Assembly (NCBI RefSeq): GCF_014207745.1 | Contig: NZ_JACHJB010000001.1 | Location: 372,001 to 436,000, forward strand | DNA: 64,000 bases | Source: Nonomuraea muscovyensis | GTDB taxonomy: Bacteria; Actinomycetota; Actinomycetes; Streptosporangiales; Streptosporangiaceae | Direction: 5' to 3' | Shown: in pieces, positions 46,294-54,385 of the stretch | Layout of the letters: each line of letters starts with the position of its first letter | Numbering within the stretch: the stretch's first letter is position 1 | Position numbers and translations under genes: made by a program | Notes under the pieces: generated by a model | Seen by the model: only the letters and a program-made list of their open reading frames with translations | The model's database searches: none | Told to the model about the DNA's origin: nothing

Positions 46294-47256
46294 GTGACTG
46301 CTACAGATCCCACCGTGACCGGCGCGCATGGCCTCGGCCTGGCCACCGTCGCCGCCGACGGCACCGTTCTCGACACCTGGTTCCCCGCGCCGGAGCTGGG
46401 CGACCCGCCCGCCACGGGCACCGAGCGGATCGACGCCGCCGAGGCCGGCGAGCTGGCCGCGCTCGTCGGCGCCGACGAGGCGCGGGGCGTCGAGGTGGTG
46501 GCTGTTCGCACCGGCATCGCCAAGCTCTCCGAGCCGCCGGTGGACGCGCACGACGCCTACCTGCGGCTGCACCTGCTCTCGTCCCGCCTGGTCAGGCCGC
46601 ACGGGCTGAACCTGGACGGCGTGTTCGGCCTGCTGGCGAACGTCGTGTGGACCAGCCACGGGCCGTGCGCCGTGGAGGGCTTCGAGCGGACGCGCCTGCG
46701 GATGCGCGCCCGGGGCCCGGTGGCGGTGTACGGGGTGGACAAGTTCCCCCGGATGGCCGACTACGTGATGCCGTCGGGGGTGCGCATCGCCGACGCCGAC
46801 CGGGTACGGCTCGGCGCCCACCTGGCGCCCGGCACCACGGTGATGCACGAGGGCTTCGTGAACTTCAACGCCGGCACCCTCGGCGCCTCCATGGTGGAGG
46901 GCCGCATCTCGGCCGGGGTCGTGGTGGGCGACGGCTCCGACGTGGGCGGCGGGGCCTCGATCATGGGCACCCTGTCGGGCGGCGGCAAGGAGATCATCTC
47001 CATCGGCGAGCGCTGCCTGCTGGGGGCGAACGCCGGGGTGGGTGTCTCGCTGGGCGACGACTGCGTCGTGGAGGCGGGTCTGTACGTGACGGCCGGGACG
47101 AAGGTGGCCCTGCCGGACGGGCGTACGGTCAAGGCCAGGGAGCTGTCGGGCGCCGACGGGTTGCTGTTCCGCCGCAACTCGCAGACGGGCGCCGTCGAGG
47201 TCGTTCCCCGCACGGGCCGCGGCATCGAGCTCAACACCGCTCTGCACCAGAACTGA
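46294..47256 (+). CDS. dapD: Tetrahydrodipicolinate N-succinyltransferase
   Basis: 320 residues from GTG 46294; TTG at 46285 is an alternative. The N-terminal domain ([20 protein letters not shown]) is typical of the actinobacterial DapD group, followed by a left-handed beta-helix ([49 protein letters not shown]). It succinylates tetrahydrodipicolinate in lysine and meso-diaminopimelate synthesis. It stands alone behind a G-rich repeat. Confidence 0.95.
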   Translation: MTATDPTVTGAHGLGLATVAADGTVLDTWFPAPELGDPPATGTERIDAAEAGELAALVGADEARGVEVVAVRTGIAKLSEPPVDAHDAYLRLHLLSSRLVRPHGLNLDGVFGLLANVVWTSHGPCAVEGFERTRLRMRARGPVAVYGVDKFPRMADYVMPSGVRIADADRVRLGAHLAPGTTVMHEGFVNFNAGTLGASMVEGRISAGVVVGDGSDVGGGASIMGTLSGGGKEIISIGERCLLGANAGVGVSLGDDCVVEAGLYVTAGTKVALPDGRTVKARELSGADGLLFRRNSQTGAVEVVPRTGRGIELNTALHQN

Positions 47257-47582
47257 GTGTCTTTTCACGGCAGGCACGGGAGGGCCCACCCGCCGCACGT
47301 GGCCGGGCGCCCTCCAGGGTCACGCTCCTCGTGCGACCACCGTGCCCGCCGTGACGCGCGCCTTCCGGGCCACCTCCGTGGCCCGGGGTGCGCCATGGCC
47401 GCTCACGCAGGCGGGCCGCCTCCCCGTCGGCCAGAGGGCGACCCGGGCCCCCTGGCCGCCTCGAGACGACCCGCTTCGAGGTGACGTTCCCCGGAAGCGC
47501 CGGGGGCAGGCTCTGACGGGCCGCTGCAGCGGAGCGAGGGCCCGCCGGGGCCGACGCCCGGCGCCAGCCGGGTGGGGCGGGG
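47257..47582. other. Intergenic spacer without a recognisable gene
   Basis: Between convergent dapD and hmp. All open frames here have poor third-position GC and no ribosome site; I see no RNA gene or strong terminator. Possibly decayed DNA. Confidence 0.5.
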
Positions 47583-48914
47583 TCAAGAGGCGTGGGCCAG
47601 CCAGAGGTCGGGGCCGAAGACCTCGTAGTGGATGTCGCGGGGTGCCACGCCCGCCTGGATGAGCTGGCCGCGCGCGTGCCGCATGAACGGCAGCGGCCCG
47701 CACAGGTAGGCCACGGCCCCAGAGGGGATCTCCAGGCCGGCCAGGTCCATCAGGCCGGTCCGGACGGCGCCCTCGGTCCCGCCGGTGACGCCCTCCGGCG
47801 CCTCCTCGTACCAGAACACCCGCGAGCCGCCCGGCAGCGCGTCGGCCAGTGCGGCCATGTCGGCGCGCAGGGCGTGGGCGGGCTCCGAGATGTCGGCGTG
47901 CAGGAGCAGGACGCGGCGGGCGGAGCCGGCGTCGGCCAGGTGCTGGAGCATCGCGGTGATGGGCGTGCAGCCGATGCCCGCGGAGACGAGGACGAGGGGC
48001 GCGTCCTCGTCAGCGCCCTCACCGGCGTCTCCCCTCGTGCTCCCGGCGGCGAGTCCCTCCGCGCTGCCGGCGGCGGCTTCCTGGGCGGTCCCGCCGGTGA
48101 CGTGAGCGGTGGTGTGGGGGGTGCCGTCATCGAGGGTCACGTCGCCGAACGGGGCCGACAGCGTCAGCTCGTCGCCCTCGCTGACCGTGGCGTGCAGCAG
48201 CGTGGACACCTCCCCCTCGGGCTGCTCGCCGCCGCGTACCCGCTTGACGGTGATGCGGCGCAGGCCGTCCTCGCCGAACCCCGACAGCGTGTACTGGCGC
48301 AGTTGCCGCACCCCGTCGGGCATCTCGACGCGGACGCTGACGTACTGGCCGGGCCGGGCGGGCGGGACGGGCCCGCCGTCGACGGGCCGCAGTGTGAAGG
48401 AGACCACGTCGGCCGTCTCCTCACGCCGTTCGACGACCCGCCACTGCCGCCAGATCTCGCCCTGACGGGCTCCTGCCTCGGCGTAGAGCCGGGCCTCGGC
48501 GGCGATGAGGGCGCCGGCCATCAGCCAGTAGACCTCGTCCCACGCGGCCGCCACCTCGGGTGTCACGGCCTCGCCCAGCACTTCGGCGATCGCGGCGAAC
48601 AGGTACTTGTGCACGATGACGTACTGGTCGTCGGTGATGCCGACCGCGGCGTGCTTGTGCGCGATGCGGTTGAGCAGCTCGTCGGGCCGCTCGTCGGGAC
48701 GTTCGAGCAGCATGCCGGCGAAGGCGGCGATCGAGCCGGCCAGGGCCCTGCGCTGCTCGCCGCTGCGCTGGTTGCCGCGGTTGAACAGCCCGTCGAGGAG
48801 TTCGGGCCGGTCGGCGAACATCGTCTCGTAGAACCGCGCGGTGATGGTGTCCAGCGCGGCGCCGACGACGGGAAGCGTGGCTCGGACGACGGCGGCGCTC
48901 TCCACGGACAGCAT
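47583..48914 (-). CDS. hmp: Flavohaemoprotein nitric oxide dioxygenase
   Basis: 443 residues, ATG start with AGGAGG. Globin domain 1-135 with B10 tyrosine Y29 and proximal His in AHKHAAVGI (H88); FAD domain with RQYTLSG; NAD domain with SAGIGCTPITAML and YLCGPLPFM. It turns NO and O2 into nitrate using NAD(P)H. An insertion of about 35 residues rich in Gly, Ala, Glu and Asp lies between the FAD and NAD domains, just before PLVLVSAGIG. An NsrR-type operator lies 45 bases upstream. Confidence 0.95.
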   Translation of the reverse strand: MLSVESAAVVRATLPVVGAALDTITARFYETMFADRPELLDGLFNRGNQRSGEQRRALAGSIAAFAGMLLERPDERPDELLNRIAHKHAAVGITDDQYVIVHKYLFAAIAEVLGEAVTPEVAAAWDEVYWLMAGALIAAEARLYAEAGARQGEIWRQWRVVERREETADVVSFTLRPVDGGPVPPARPGQYVSVRVEMPDGVRQLRQYTLSGFGEDGLRRITVKRVRGGEQPEGEVSTLLHATVSEGDELTLSAPFGDVTLDDGTPHTTAHVTGGTAQEAAAGSAEGLAAGSTRGDAGEGADEDAPLVLVSAGIGCTPITAMLQHLADAGSARRVLLLHADISEPAHALRADMAALADALPGGSRVFWYEEAPEGVTGGTEGAVRTGLMDLAGLEIPSGAVAYLCGPLPFMRHARGQLIQAGVAPRDIHYEVFGPDLWLAHAS

Positions 48915-48958
48915 GTGTACCTCCTGCTCCAGGGCAGCCCAAGACCGACCCAAGGGAA

Positions 48959-48981
48959 AATTGGAATCTGAGATACATATT
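48959..48981. promoter_or_regulatory. NsrR-type operator of hmp
   Basis: A 23-base imperfect inverted repeat centred on ATCTGAGAT, with AATTGGA on one side and ACATATT on the other. The centre and overall 11-1-11 plan agree with NsrR sites I recall for Streptomyces hmp genes. It overlaps the last base pairs of nsrR, so repression would act inside the nsrR-hmp spacer. Confidence 0.65.
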
Positions 48982-49459
48982 AAAGAGCGGTCTCGGCGGT
49001 CTCCGCACGGGGAGGGGTCATCGCCTCGGGACGGGTGAGCGACAGCAGCACGGGGCCGGTGGGCGAGGCCACGAGTGAGTCGATCGGGACCGTGTCGAGC
49101 GAGGCGTAGAAGGCCTCCTGGGCCTCGCGCAGCGCCGACCGCAGCCGGCAGGCGGCCCGCAGCGGGCACGGCGGGCTGTCGTCGCAGCCGACCACGTCGC
49201 CGCCGCCCTCCAGGCTGCGCACGATGCCGCCGACCGAGGCGTGCCGGCCGGCCTCGGTGAGCTGCAACCCGCCGCCCCGCCCCCGCCTGGCCTCCACCAG
49301 GCCGAGCTCGCCGAGGCGCGCCACCGCCTTGGCCGCGTGGGTGTAGGGCACCGCGAGCAGGTCGGCGACCGCGCGGGTGGTCGTCAGCTCGTCGCGGCCG
49401 GACACGGCCAGCCGCATGACGATGCGCAGCGAGATGTCGGTGAAGGCGGTCAGCCGCAT
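48980..49459 (-). CDS. nsrR: Rrf2-family nitric-oxide sensor NsrR
   Basis: 159 residues, ATG start. Winged-helix N-terminus (RLTAFTDISLRIVMRLAVSG, TTTRAVADLLAVPYTHAAKA) and three cysteines C92, C98 and C104 in GCDDSPPC-PLRAAC, the spacing of the iron-sulfur ligands in NsrR. With an intact cluster it represses hmp; NO destroys the cluster and relieves repression. Located directly upstream of hmp on the same strand, with its operator in between. Confidence 0.92.
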   Translation of the reverse strand: MRLTAFTDISLRIVMRLAVSGRDELTTTRAVADLLAVPYTHAAKAVARLGELGLVEARRGRGGGLQLTEAGRHASVGGIVRSLEGGGDVVGCDDSPPCPLRAACRLRSALREAQEAFYASLDTVPIDSLVASPTGPVLLSLTRPEAMTPPRAETAETAL

Positions 49460-49633
49460 ACCCCTACGGTAGGCGGTTCCGGGCTCCGGCCGGGAGCGGT
49501 GGGAAAGGGCCGGGCGCCCCTTCGATCAGGGACCTTCGTCACTACGGCCGGAGGGTGCCGCGGTGATGGACTCCTCCGGGGCCGGCCCGGACCCCAGGCA
49601 CCACCGGGCCGGCCGGAGAGGGAGGTCTTCACT

Positions 49634-51097
49634 TTGTCCACCGCCGAGTCGATCAGCGAACCCCTGGCCGGCGACCGCCGCCACCTGCCCGAGCCGCCCG
49701 TCCTCATCCAGGGCGGGATGGGCGTCGGGGTGTCCGGGTGGCGGCTGGCCAGGGCCGTCGCCCTGGCCGGGCAGCTCGGGGTGGTGTCCGGGACGGCGCT
49801 GGACGCCACTCTGGCGCGGCGGCTCCAACTCGGCGACCCGGACGGCCGGCTGCGCCACGCGCTGGCGAGCTTCCCGGTACCCGAGGTCACCGAGCGGATC
49901 CTGCGGCGCTACTACGTGGCGGGCGGCGCCGGCGCCGGCGCGCCGTACCGGCCCGTGCCCCGGCTGGGGCTGCGGCCGAACCCGGCCCGCGACGAGCTGA
50001 CGGTGGCGGCGAACTTCGCGGAGGTGTTCCTGGCCAAGGAGGGCCACGACGGCCTGGTCGGCGTCAACTACCTGGAGAAGATCCAGCTCGCCACGCCCGC
50101 CGCGGCCTACGGGGCGATGCTGGCCGGGGTGGACTACGTCCTGGTCGGCGCCGGCATCCCGGCCGAGATCCCGCGGCTGCTCGACGACCTGGCGGCGCAC
50201 CGGGCGGCGGAGCTCACGGTCGCCGTGGCGGGCGAAGACGACCCGGCCCGGCGGCACACGGTCCGTCTCGACCCGGTGGCGCTGCTCGGACGCGAGGTGC
50301 CGCCCCCGGCCCGGCCGCGGTTCCTGGCGATCGTGTCCTCGCACGTGCTGGCCGCCTACCTGGCGCGGTCGGAGGCGACCCGGCCGGACGGGTTCGTGGT
50401 GGAGTCGCCGGTGGCCGGCGGCCACAGCGCGCCGCCGCGCGGGCGGCTGCGGCTGGACGAGGAGGGCGACCCGGTGTACGGGCCGCGCGACGAGGTGGAC
50501 CCGGCGCGTCTGGTGGCGCTCGGACTGCCGTTCTGGCTGGCCGGCGGGTACGGCACGCCCGGCGGGGTGGCGCGGGCACGGGCGGCGGGGGCCGCGGGCG
50601 TCCAGGTGGGTTCGGCGTTCGCGCTGTGCCGGGAGTCGGGGCTGGACGCCGGGCTGCGGGAGCGGATGCTGCGGAGCGCCCGGGCGGGCACGCTGCGGGT
50701 ACGCAACGACCTGCGGGCCTCCCCCACGGGCTTCCCGTTCAAGATCGCGGACGTGCCGGGGACGATGTCCGATCCCGACGTCCACGCGGAACGGTCCCGG
50801 CTGTGCGACCTGGGCTACCTGCGCACGCCGTTCGTCAAGCCGGACGGCGCGATCGGCTACCGCTGCCCGGCCGAGCCCGTCGACACCTACGTTCGCAAGG
50901 GCCGCCCGGCAGAGGAGACCGCCGGGCGGCAGTGCCTGTGCAACGGGCTGCTCGCCGCGGTCGGGCTCGGGCAGAACCGCCCGGACGGCTACCGCGAGCC
51001 GCCGCTGCTCACGCTCGGGCAGGACACGGGGTTCCTGGACGGGCTGCCCGACGACCACGGCGCCGCCGACGTGATCGCGCGCCTGCTCGCGGAGTGA
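49634..51097 (+). CDS. Nitronate monooxygenase-like enzyme, long form
   Basis: 487 residues from TTG 49634 with GGAGG 8 bases upstream. TIM-barrel flavoprotein of the nitronate monooxygenase/PfaD superfamily: PVLIQGGMGVGVSGWRLARA at the front, VVESPVAGGHSAPP with the key His, WLAGGYGTPGGV phosphate site, and a C-terminal Cys-containing stretch (GYRCPAEPVDTYVRKG, QCLCNGLL). It is divergent from nsrR with a 174-base spacer, so it may belong to the same nitrosative-stress response, but I found no second NsrR site there. Confidence 0.85.
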   Translation: MSTAESISEPLAGDRRHLPEPPVLIQGGMGVGVSGWRLARAVALAGQLGVVSGTALDATLARRLQLGDPDGRLRHALASFPVPEVTERILRRYYVAGGAGAGAPYRPVPRLGLRPNPARDELTVAANFAEVFLAKEGHDGLVGVNYLEKIQLATPAAAYGAMLAGVDYVLVGAGIPAEIPRLLDDLAAHRAAELTVAVAGEDDPARRHTVRLDPVALLGREVPPPARPRFLAIVSSHVLAAYLARSEATRPDGFVVESPVAGGHSAPPRGRLRLDEEGDPVYGPRDEVDPARLVALGLPFWLAGGYGTPGGVARARAAGAAGVQVGSAFALCRESGLDAGLRERMLRSARAGTLRVRNDLRASPTGFPFKIADVPGTMSDPDVHAERSRLCDLGYLRTPFVKPDGAIGYRCPAEPVDTYVRKGRPAEETAGRQCLCNGLLAAVGLGQNRPDGYREPPLLTLGQDTGFLDGLPDDHGAADVIARLLAE

Positions 51098-51102
51098 CCG
51101 CC

Positions 51103-51445
51103 GGTGTTGCCGACGTCCCAGGTCTTCGGCGGTCCCGCGCGGATCCGGCCGAGCCCGTCGCGTTGCGGCGCAGCCAGCCGATCAGCCGGGCGCGGTCGTG
51201 CGGGCCGAGCGCGTTCCCGGCCGTGACCACCCGCAGGGCATGTCCCGTCCCGGCGGGCGTCGTCCCCGTCCCCACGTGGTCCTCGGTACTGGGAGAGTGC
51301 CGGGACAGGTCGCTCGCGGTGTAGCGGCGGGACCGGGTGGTGCCGAGCGGGCGCCGGGACCGCAGGCTGGTCGGGGACGGCGCAGCCGGCACCGGCGATC
51401 ATCGTCGTGGAGGCTGCGACGACGGCGCCGTGAACGCCGCGGTCC
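51103..51445 (-). pseudogene. Decayed class A beta-lactamase
   Basis: Leftward pieces in different frames line up with a class A beta-lactamase: a signal and lipobox (AVVAASTTMIAGAGCAVP), then SRRYTASDLSRHSPSTEDHV, then a jump to ALGPHDRARLIGWLRRNATG, then in another frame GRIRAGPPKTWDVGNTGGH. Known enzymes have YSPVTE...SDN...NTTG-RIRAG-P--W-VGDKTG. The SxxK and SDN regions are deleted and KTG is lost (NTG). At least two frame changes make it dead. It lies immediately downstream of a class A PBP gene. Confidence 0.65.
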
Positions 51446-51472
51446 CCTGGCGCGAAGGCGCACGTGCGGGTC

Positions 51473-53737
51473 CTAACCTCTGGTCGTGGCGTCGTCGTCG
51501 CCCGGGACGCCCTGCGCGTCCGGGTCGGGGTCGACGTTCACGTCGTCCTGGCAGCACTCGGCGTCGTCCTCCGACGGCTCGTCAAGGGGCGCGGTGGTCG
51601 TGGGGGTAGTGGTCGTGGGGGTGGCGGCGGGGGCCGGCGTGGGGCCGGGCGTGAGGACAGGGGTGGGGACGGGGGTGGGTGTGGCCGCCGGGGCGGGTTC
51701 GGGCGCCAGGTTCTCCGTCAGACCGATGTCGGCGCGGGGCGGAAACCCCTCCACGGGCAGGTTCTTCATCGCCTTGGTCATGAACGTGCGCCAGATGGCG
51801 GCCGGGTAGGTGGCGCCCTCGAACGCGGCGCCGAGCGGCACCTCGTACGGGCGGCTGTAGGGGTTGCGGTCAGTGTGGCGCATGCTCCTGCCGTCGGTCA
51901 CCGGGCAGTTGTCGTGGACCGGCGGGACGACCTTTCCGGTCCTGGTCCGGCACTCCTGCCGGAACATGCCGACGGCGGTCGAGAGCTGCGGGGTGAAGCC
52001 GACGAACCAGGCTTCCTTGTTGTCGTTGTTGGTGCCGGTCTTGCCGGCGACGGGCCGGTCGTGGAGCGCGGCGCCGCGTCCGGTGCCCGACTTGACCACG
52101 GCCTGCAGCGCGGCGGTGGCGTCGGCGGCCGCCTCGGGCGAGATGACCTTGGTGGCGGTCCTCACCTCGGGGAACTTGAGCTTCCCGTCCCGGTTCCTGA
52201 CCTCGGTGATGACGTGGTTGGGGACGTGCTTGCCCTCGTTGGCGAAGATCGAGTAGCCGCCGGCCTGTTCGACGGCGGTCACCTCGCTGGAGCCGATGGT
52301 GAGCAGATAGTTCTGCTCGTCGCGGGTGCGCTCCAGCCGCTGCCTGCTCAGCCCCGCCTTGGCGGCGATCTCGATGACCTTGTCCAGGCCGACCTTCTCC
52401 CCCATCTTGGCGTACGCGGTGTTGACGGACCCCGCCGTGGCGGCGACCACGTCGACGGCCGAGGCGGCGGAGGGGTGGTCGTTCCTGATGGGGGTGGTGC
52501 CCTCCAGCTTCAGCGGGCTCCGGGCGGGGACGTAGCTGCGCAGGCTGTAGCCCTGGTCGAGCCAGGCCGCCAGGACGTACGGCTTGAAGGCCGAGGCGGC
52601 CTGCTTGCGCGACTGGAAGGCGTCGTTCCAGGCGTCCTTGGCGTAGTCGTCGCCGCCGTAGAAGGCACGGATCCGGCCGTTGCGCGGGTCGACGACGGCC
52701 AGGCTGGCCTGGATCTCCTTCAGCAGGCTCCCGGTGTGGCGCTCCACCGCGTCCCGCGCCGCCTCCATGAGCCGCTTGTTCAAGGAGGTGTGGATCCGGT
52801 AGCCGCCCTTGTCCACGTCCTCCTTGCTGACGCCACGGCTCTTCAGCTCGTCGAGGACGACCTGGACCATGTAGCCGTTCAGGCCCCGGTAGTAGTCCTT
52901 CGTGGTGTTCTTCACCCGTCTGGGGGACTTCGGCGACCTGCCGGGCAGCGAGCCATAGGTGGCGCGGTCGAGTTCGGCCATCTCGCCGATCGCGTACGTG
53001 TAGCGGAACTCCGTCGGGCCCGTGTCGCCCGAGGCCTCGGCCCGGTCGAAGGCGTCGGGGTTCTGGATGCGGCCGGCGAGGTAGGCGCCCTGTTCGGGCG
53101 TCAGGTTCGCCACCTTCCTCCCGAAGAAGGCCTCGGCCGCCGCGCCGATGCCGTGGGCGCCCCGGCCGAAGTAGATGGTGTTGAGGTACTGCTCGAGGAT
53201 CTGGTCCTTGGACAGCTCCTTGTTGAGCTTGACCGCGACGAGGATCTCCTTGAGCTTGCGCTCGACGGTGCGCTCCTGGGACAGGCCGTCGTAGTAGTTG
53301 CGGGCCATCTGCTGGGTGATGGTGGAGGCGCCCTGCACCTGCCGGCCGCTGACCGTGTTCCACACCGAGCGGAGCATGCCGGAGAACGAGATGCCGGAGT
53401 CCTCGCGGAAGGAGGCGTTCTCGGCGGCGATCACGGCGTCCTGCACGTGGCGGGGGATCTGACCGATCTTCACCGGGACGCGCTTGACGCCCAGCTTGGC
53501 CAGCACCTTCCTGTCGTCGAAGTAGATGACGCTGCCCTGGTCGTCGACGTTGTCCTGCACCTGTTCCCGGGTCGGCACGGGCATCTCGGCGTAGGCCACG
53601 GCGATCATGCCGAAGACGCCGGCCCCGATCACCGCGAAACCGGCCATGACGATCTTCCAGCTCGGCAGGAAGCGGCGCGGGCCGGGCCGGTCGCTCTCGC
53701 GGGCGGTGCGGGCGCGTGGACGCCGGGACGGTCGCAC
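51473..53737 (-). CDS. Class A penicillin-binding protein (PBP1-type)
   Basis: 754 residues from GTG 53737, preceded by GGAGG at 4 bases. Short basic cytoplasmic tail, membrane anchor 29-49, GT51 glycosyltransferase (AAENASFREDSG, GASTITQQMARN, EILVAVKLNKELSKDQILE), then transpeptidase with SAFK, SVN and KTGT motifs. A Pro/Thr-rich tail (APAATPTPVPTP) and an acidic Cys-containing end follow. It polymerises and crosslinks peptidoglycan outside the membrane. The DNA just upstream looks coding in another frame, suggesting the original N-terminus was lost by a frameshift. Confidence 0.92.
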   Translation of the reverse strand: MRPSRRPRARTARESDRPGPRRFLPSWKIVMAGFAVIGAGVFGMIAVAYAEMPVPTREQVQDNVDDQGSVIYFDDRKVLAKLGVKRVPVKIGQIPRHVQDAVIAAENASFREDSGISFSGMLRSVWNTVSGRQVQGASTITQQMARNYYDGLSQERTVERKLKEILVAVKLNKELSKDQILEQYLNTIYFGRGAHGIGAAAEAFFGRKVANLTPEQGAYLAGRIQNPDAFDRAEASGDTGPTEFRYTYAIGEMAELDRATYGSLPGRSPKSPRRVKNTTKDYYRGLNGYMVQVVLDELKSRGVSKEDVDKGGYRIHTSLNKRLMEAARDAVERHTGSLLKEIQASLAVVDPRNGRIRAFYGGDDYAKDAWNDAFQSRKQAASAFKPYVLAAWLDQGYSLRSYVPARSPLKLEGTTPIRNDHPSAASAVDVVAATAGSVNTAYAKMGEKVGLDKVIEIAAKAGLSRQRLERTRDEQNYLLTIGSSEVTAVEQAGGYSIFANEGKHVPNHVITEVRNRDGKLKFPEVRTATKVISPEAAADATAALQAVVKSGTGRGAALHDRPVAGKTGTNNDNKEAWFVGFTPQLSTAVGMFRQECRTRTGKVVPPVHDNCPVTDGRSMRHTDRNPYSRPYEVPLGAAFEGATYPAAIWRTFMTKAMKNLPVEGFPPRADIGLTENLAPEPAPAATPTPVPTPVLTPGPTPAPAATPTTTTPTTTAPLDEPSEDDAECCQDDVNVDPDPDAQGVPGDDDATTRG

Positions 53738-53863
53738 AAGTCCTCCGGTTCGACGAGGGAAGGCCCCACTGGCGAGGGCGGGTCCTCGTCCGGCTGCTGA
53801 ACGGTCTCCCCCAGGCCGGACATGGCGGCCATGACAGCACAGCCGCGTACATACTGTCCAAGA

Positions 53864-53902
53864 CTGATATGTATCGCCCGCCGATACTCGAACCGATATC
53901 AG
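53864..53902. promoter_or_regulatory. Nested inverted repeats upstream of the PBP gene
   Basis: CTGATAT (53864-53870) and ATATCAG (53896-53902) enclose GTATCG-cccgc-CGATAC (53871-53887). The inner pair could be an operator or a hairpin; it lies 130-170 bases before the PBP start. Confidence 0.4.
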
Positions 53903-53936
53903 CACACGTCAGCGCGCCCTTCCAGGGCAGAACCGG

Positions 53937-54245
53937 TTATACCCGGGCAAGCCAGTCGGCGTGCGTGAGGCCGCGACGAGGGTCGACGCGGTGCAGGAGA
54001 GCCTGCCCGGAGGGATGTGCGGACACCCAGGCCGCGGTCGACGTGGGCGATCTCGTCGTCGCCCACACGAGGTCGCACGGCAACGCCGCCAACCGCGCCC
54101 CGTGGCGGGGGTCGATCCTGGCGAGCAGCGGGTGCGAACCCGGCGGCAGCGGCTGCGGCGCTGCCCGGTGTCGGGGTGCTCCGAACGGGATGAGCGGTCC
54201 GTCGACGTCAAGGAACAGCAAGGGGCGGTTCGCGGAACCGGGCAT
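53937..54245 (-). pseudogene. HAD-family hydrolase gene with internal deletion
   Basis: 102 codons from ATG 54245: RPLLFLDVDGPLIPFGAP carries the DxD motif of HAD phosphatases, and DPRHGARLAALPCDLVWATT follows normally. It then jumps to AAWVSAHPSGQALLHRVDPR and RGLTHADWL, the expected C-terminus. About 60 residues with the Lys and second acidic motif are missing. An open frame remains, but the enzyme cannot be active. Confidence 0.6.
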
Positions 54246-54385
54246 CGCCGAAGGACAGCCGTGGGCGCATGCGAAGGCGCCACCAGTCGACAGGGCGGGC
54301 GCGGCCCTCCGCTCGCGCCGGCCGGGCCGTGTGCCCACGGCGGAATCCTCGCCCGGCCGTGGCTGCGGCCGGGCGGGGTGGGTCG

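Noticed and set aside
47320..47703. Minus-strand gene in the dapD-hmp spacer
   Set aside because: Poor third-position GC and overlap with hmp in another frame.
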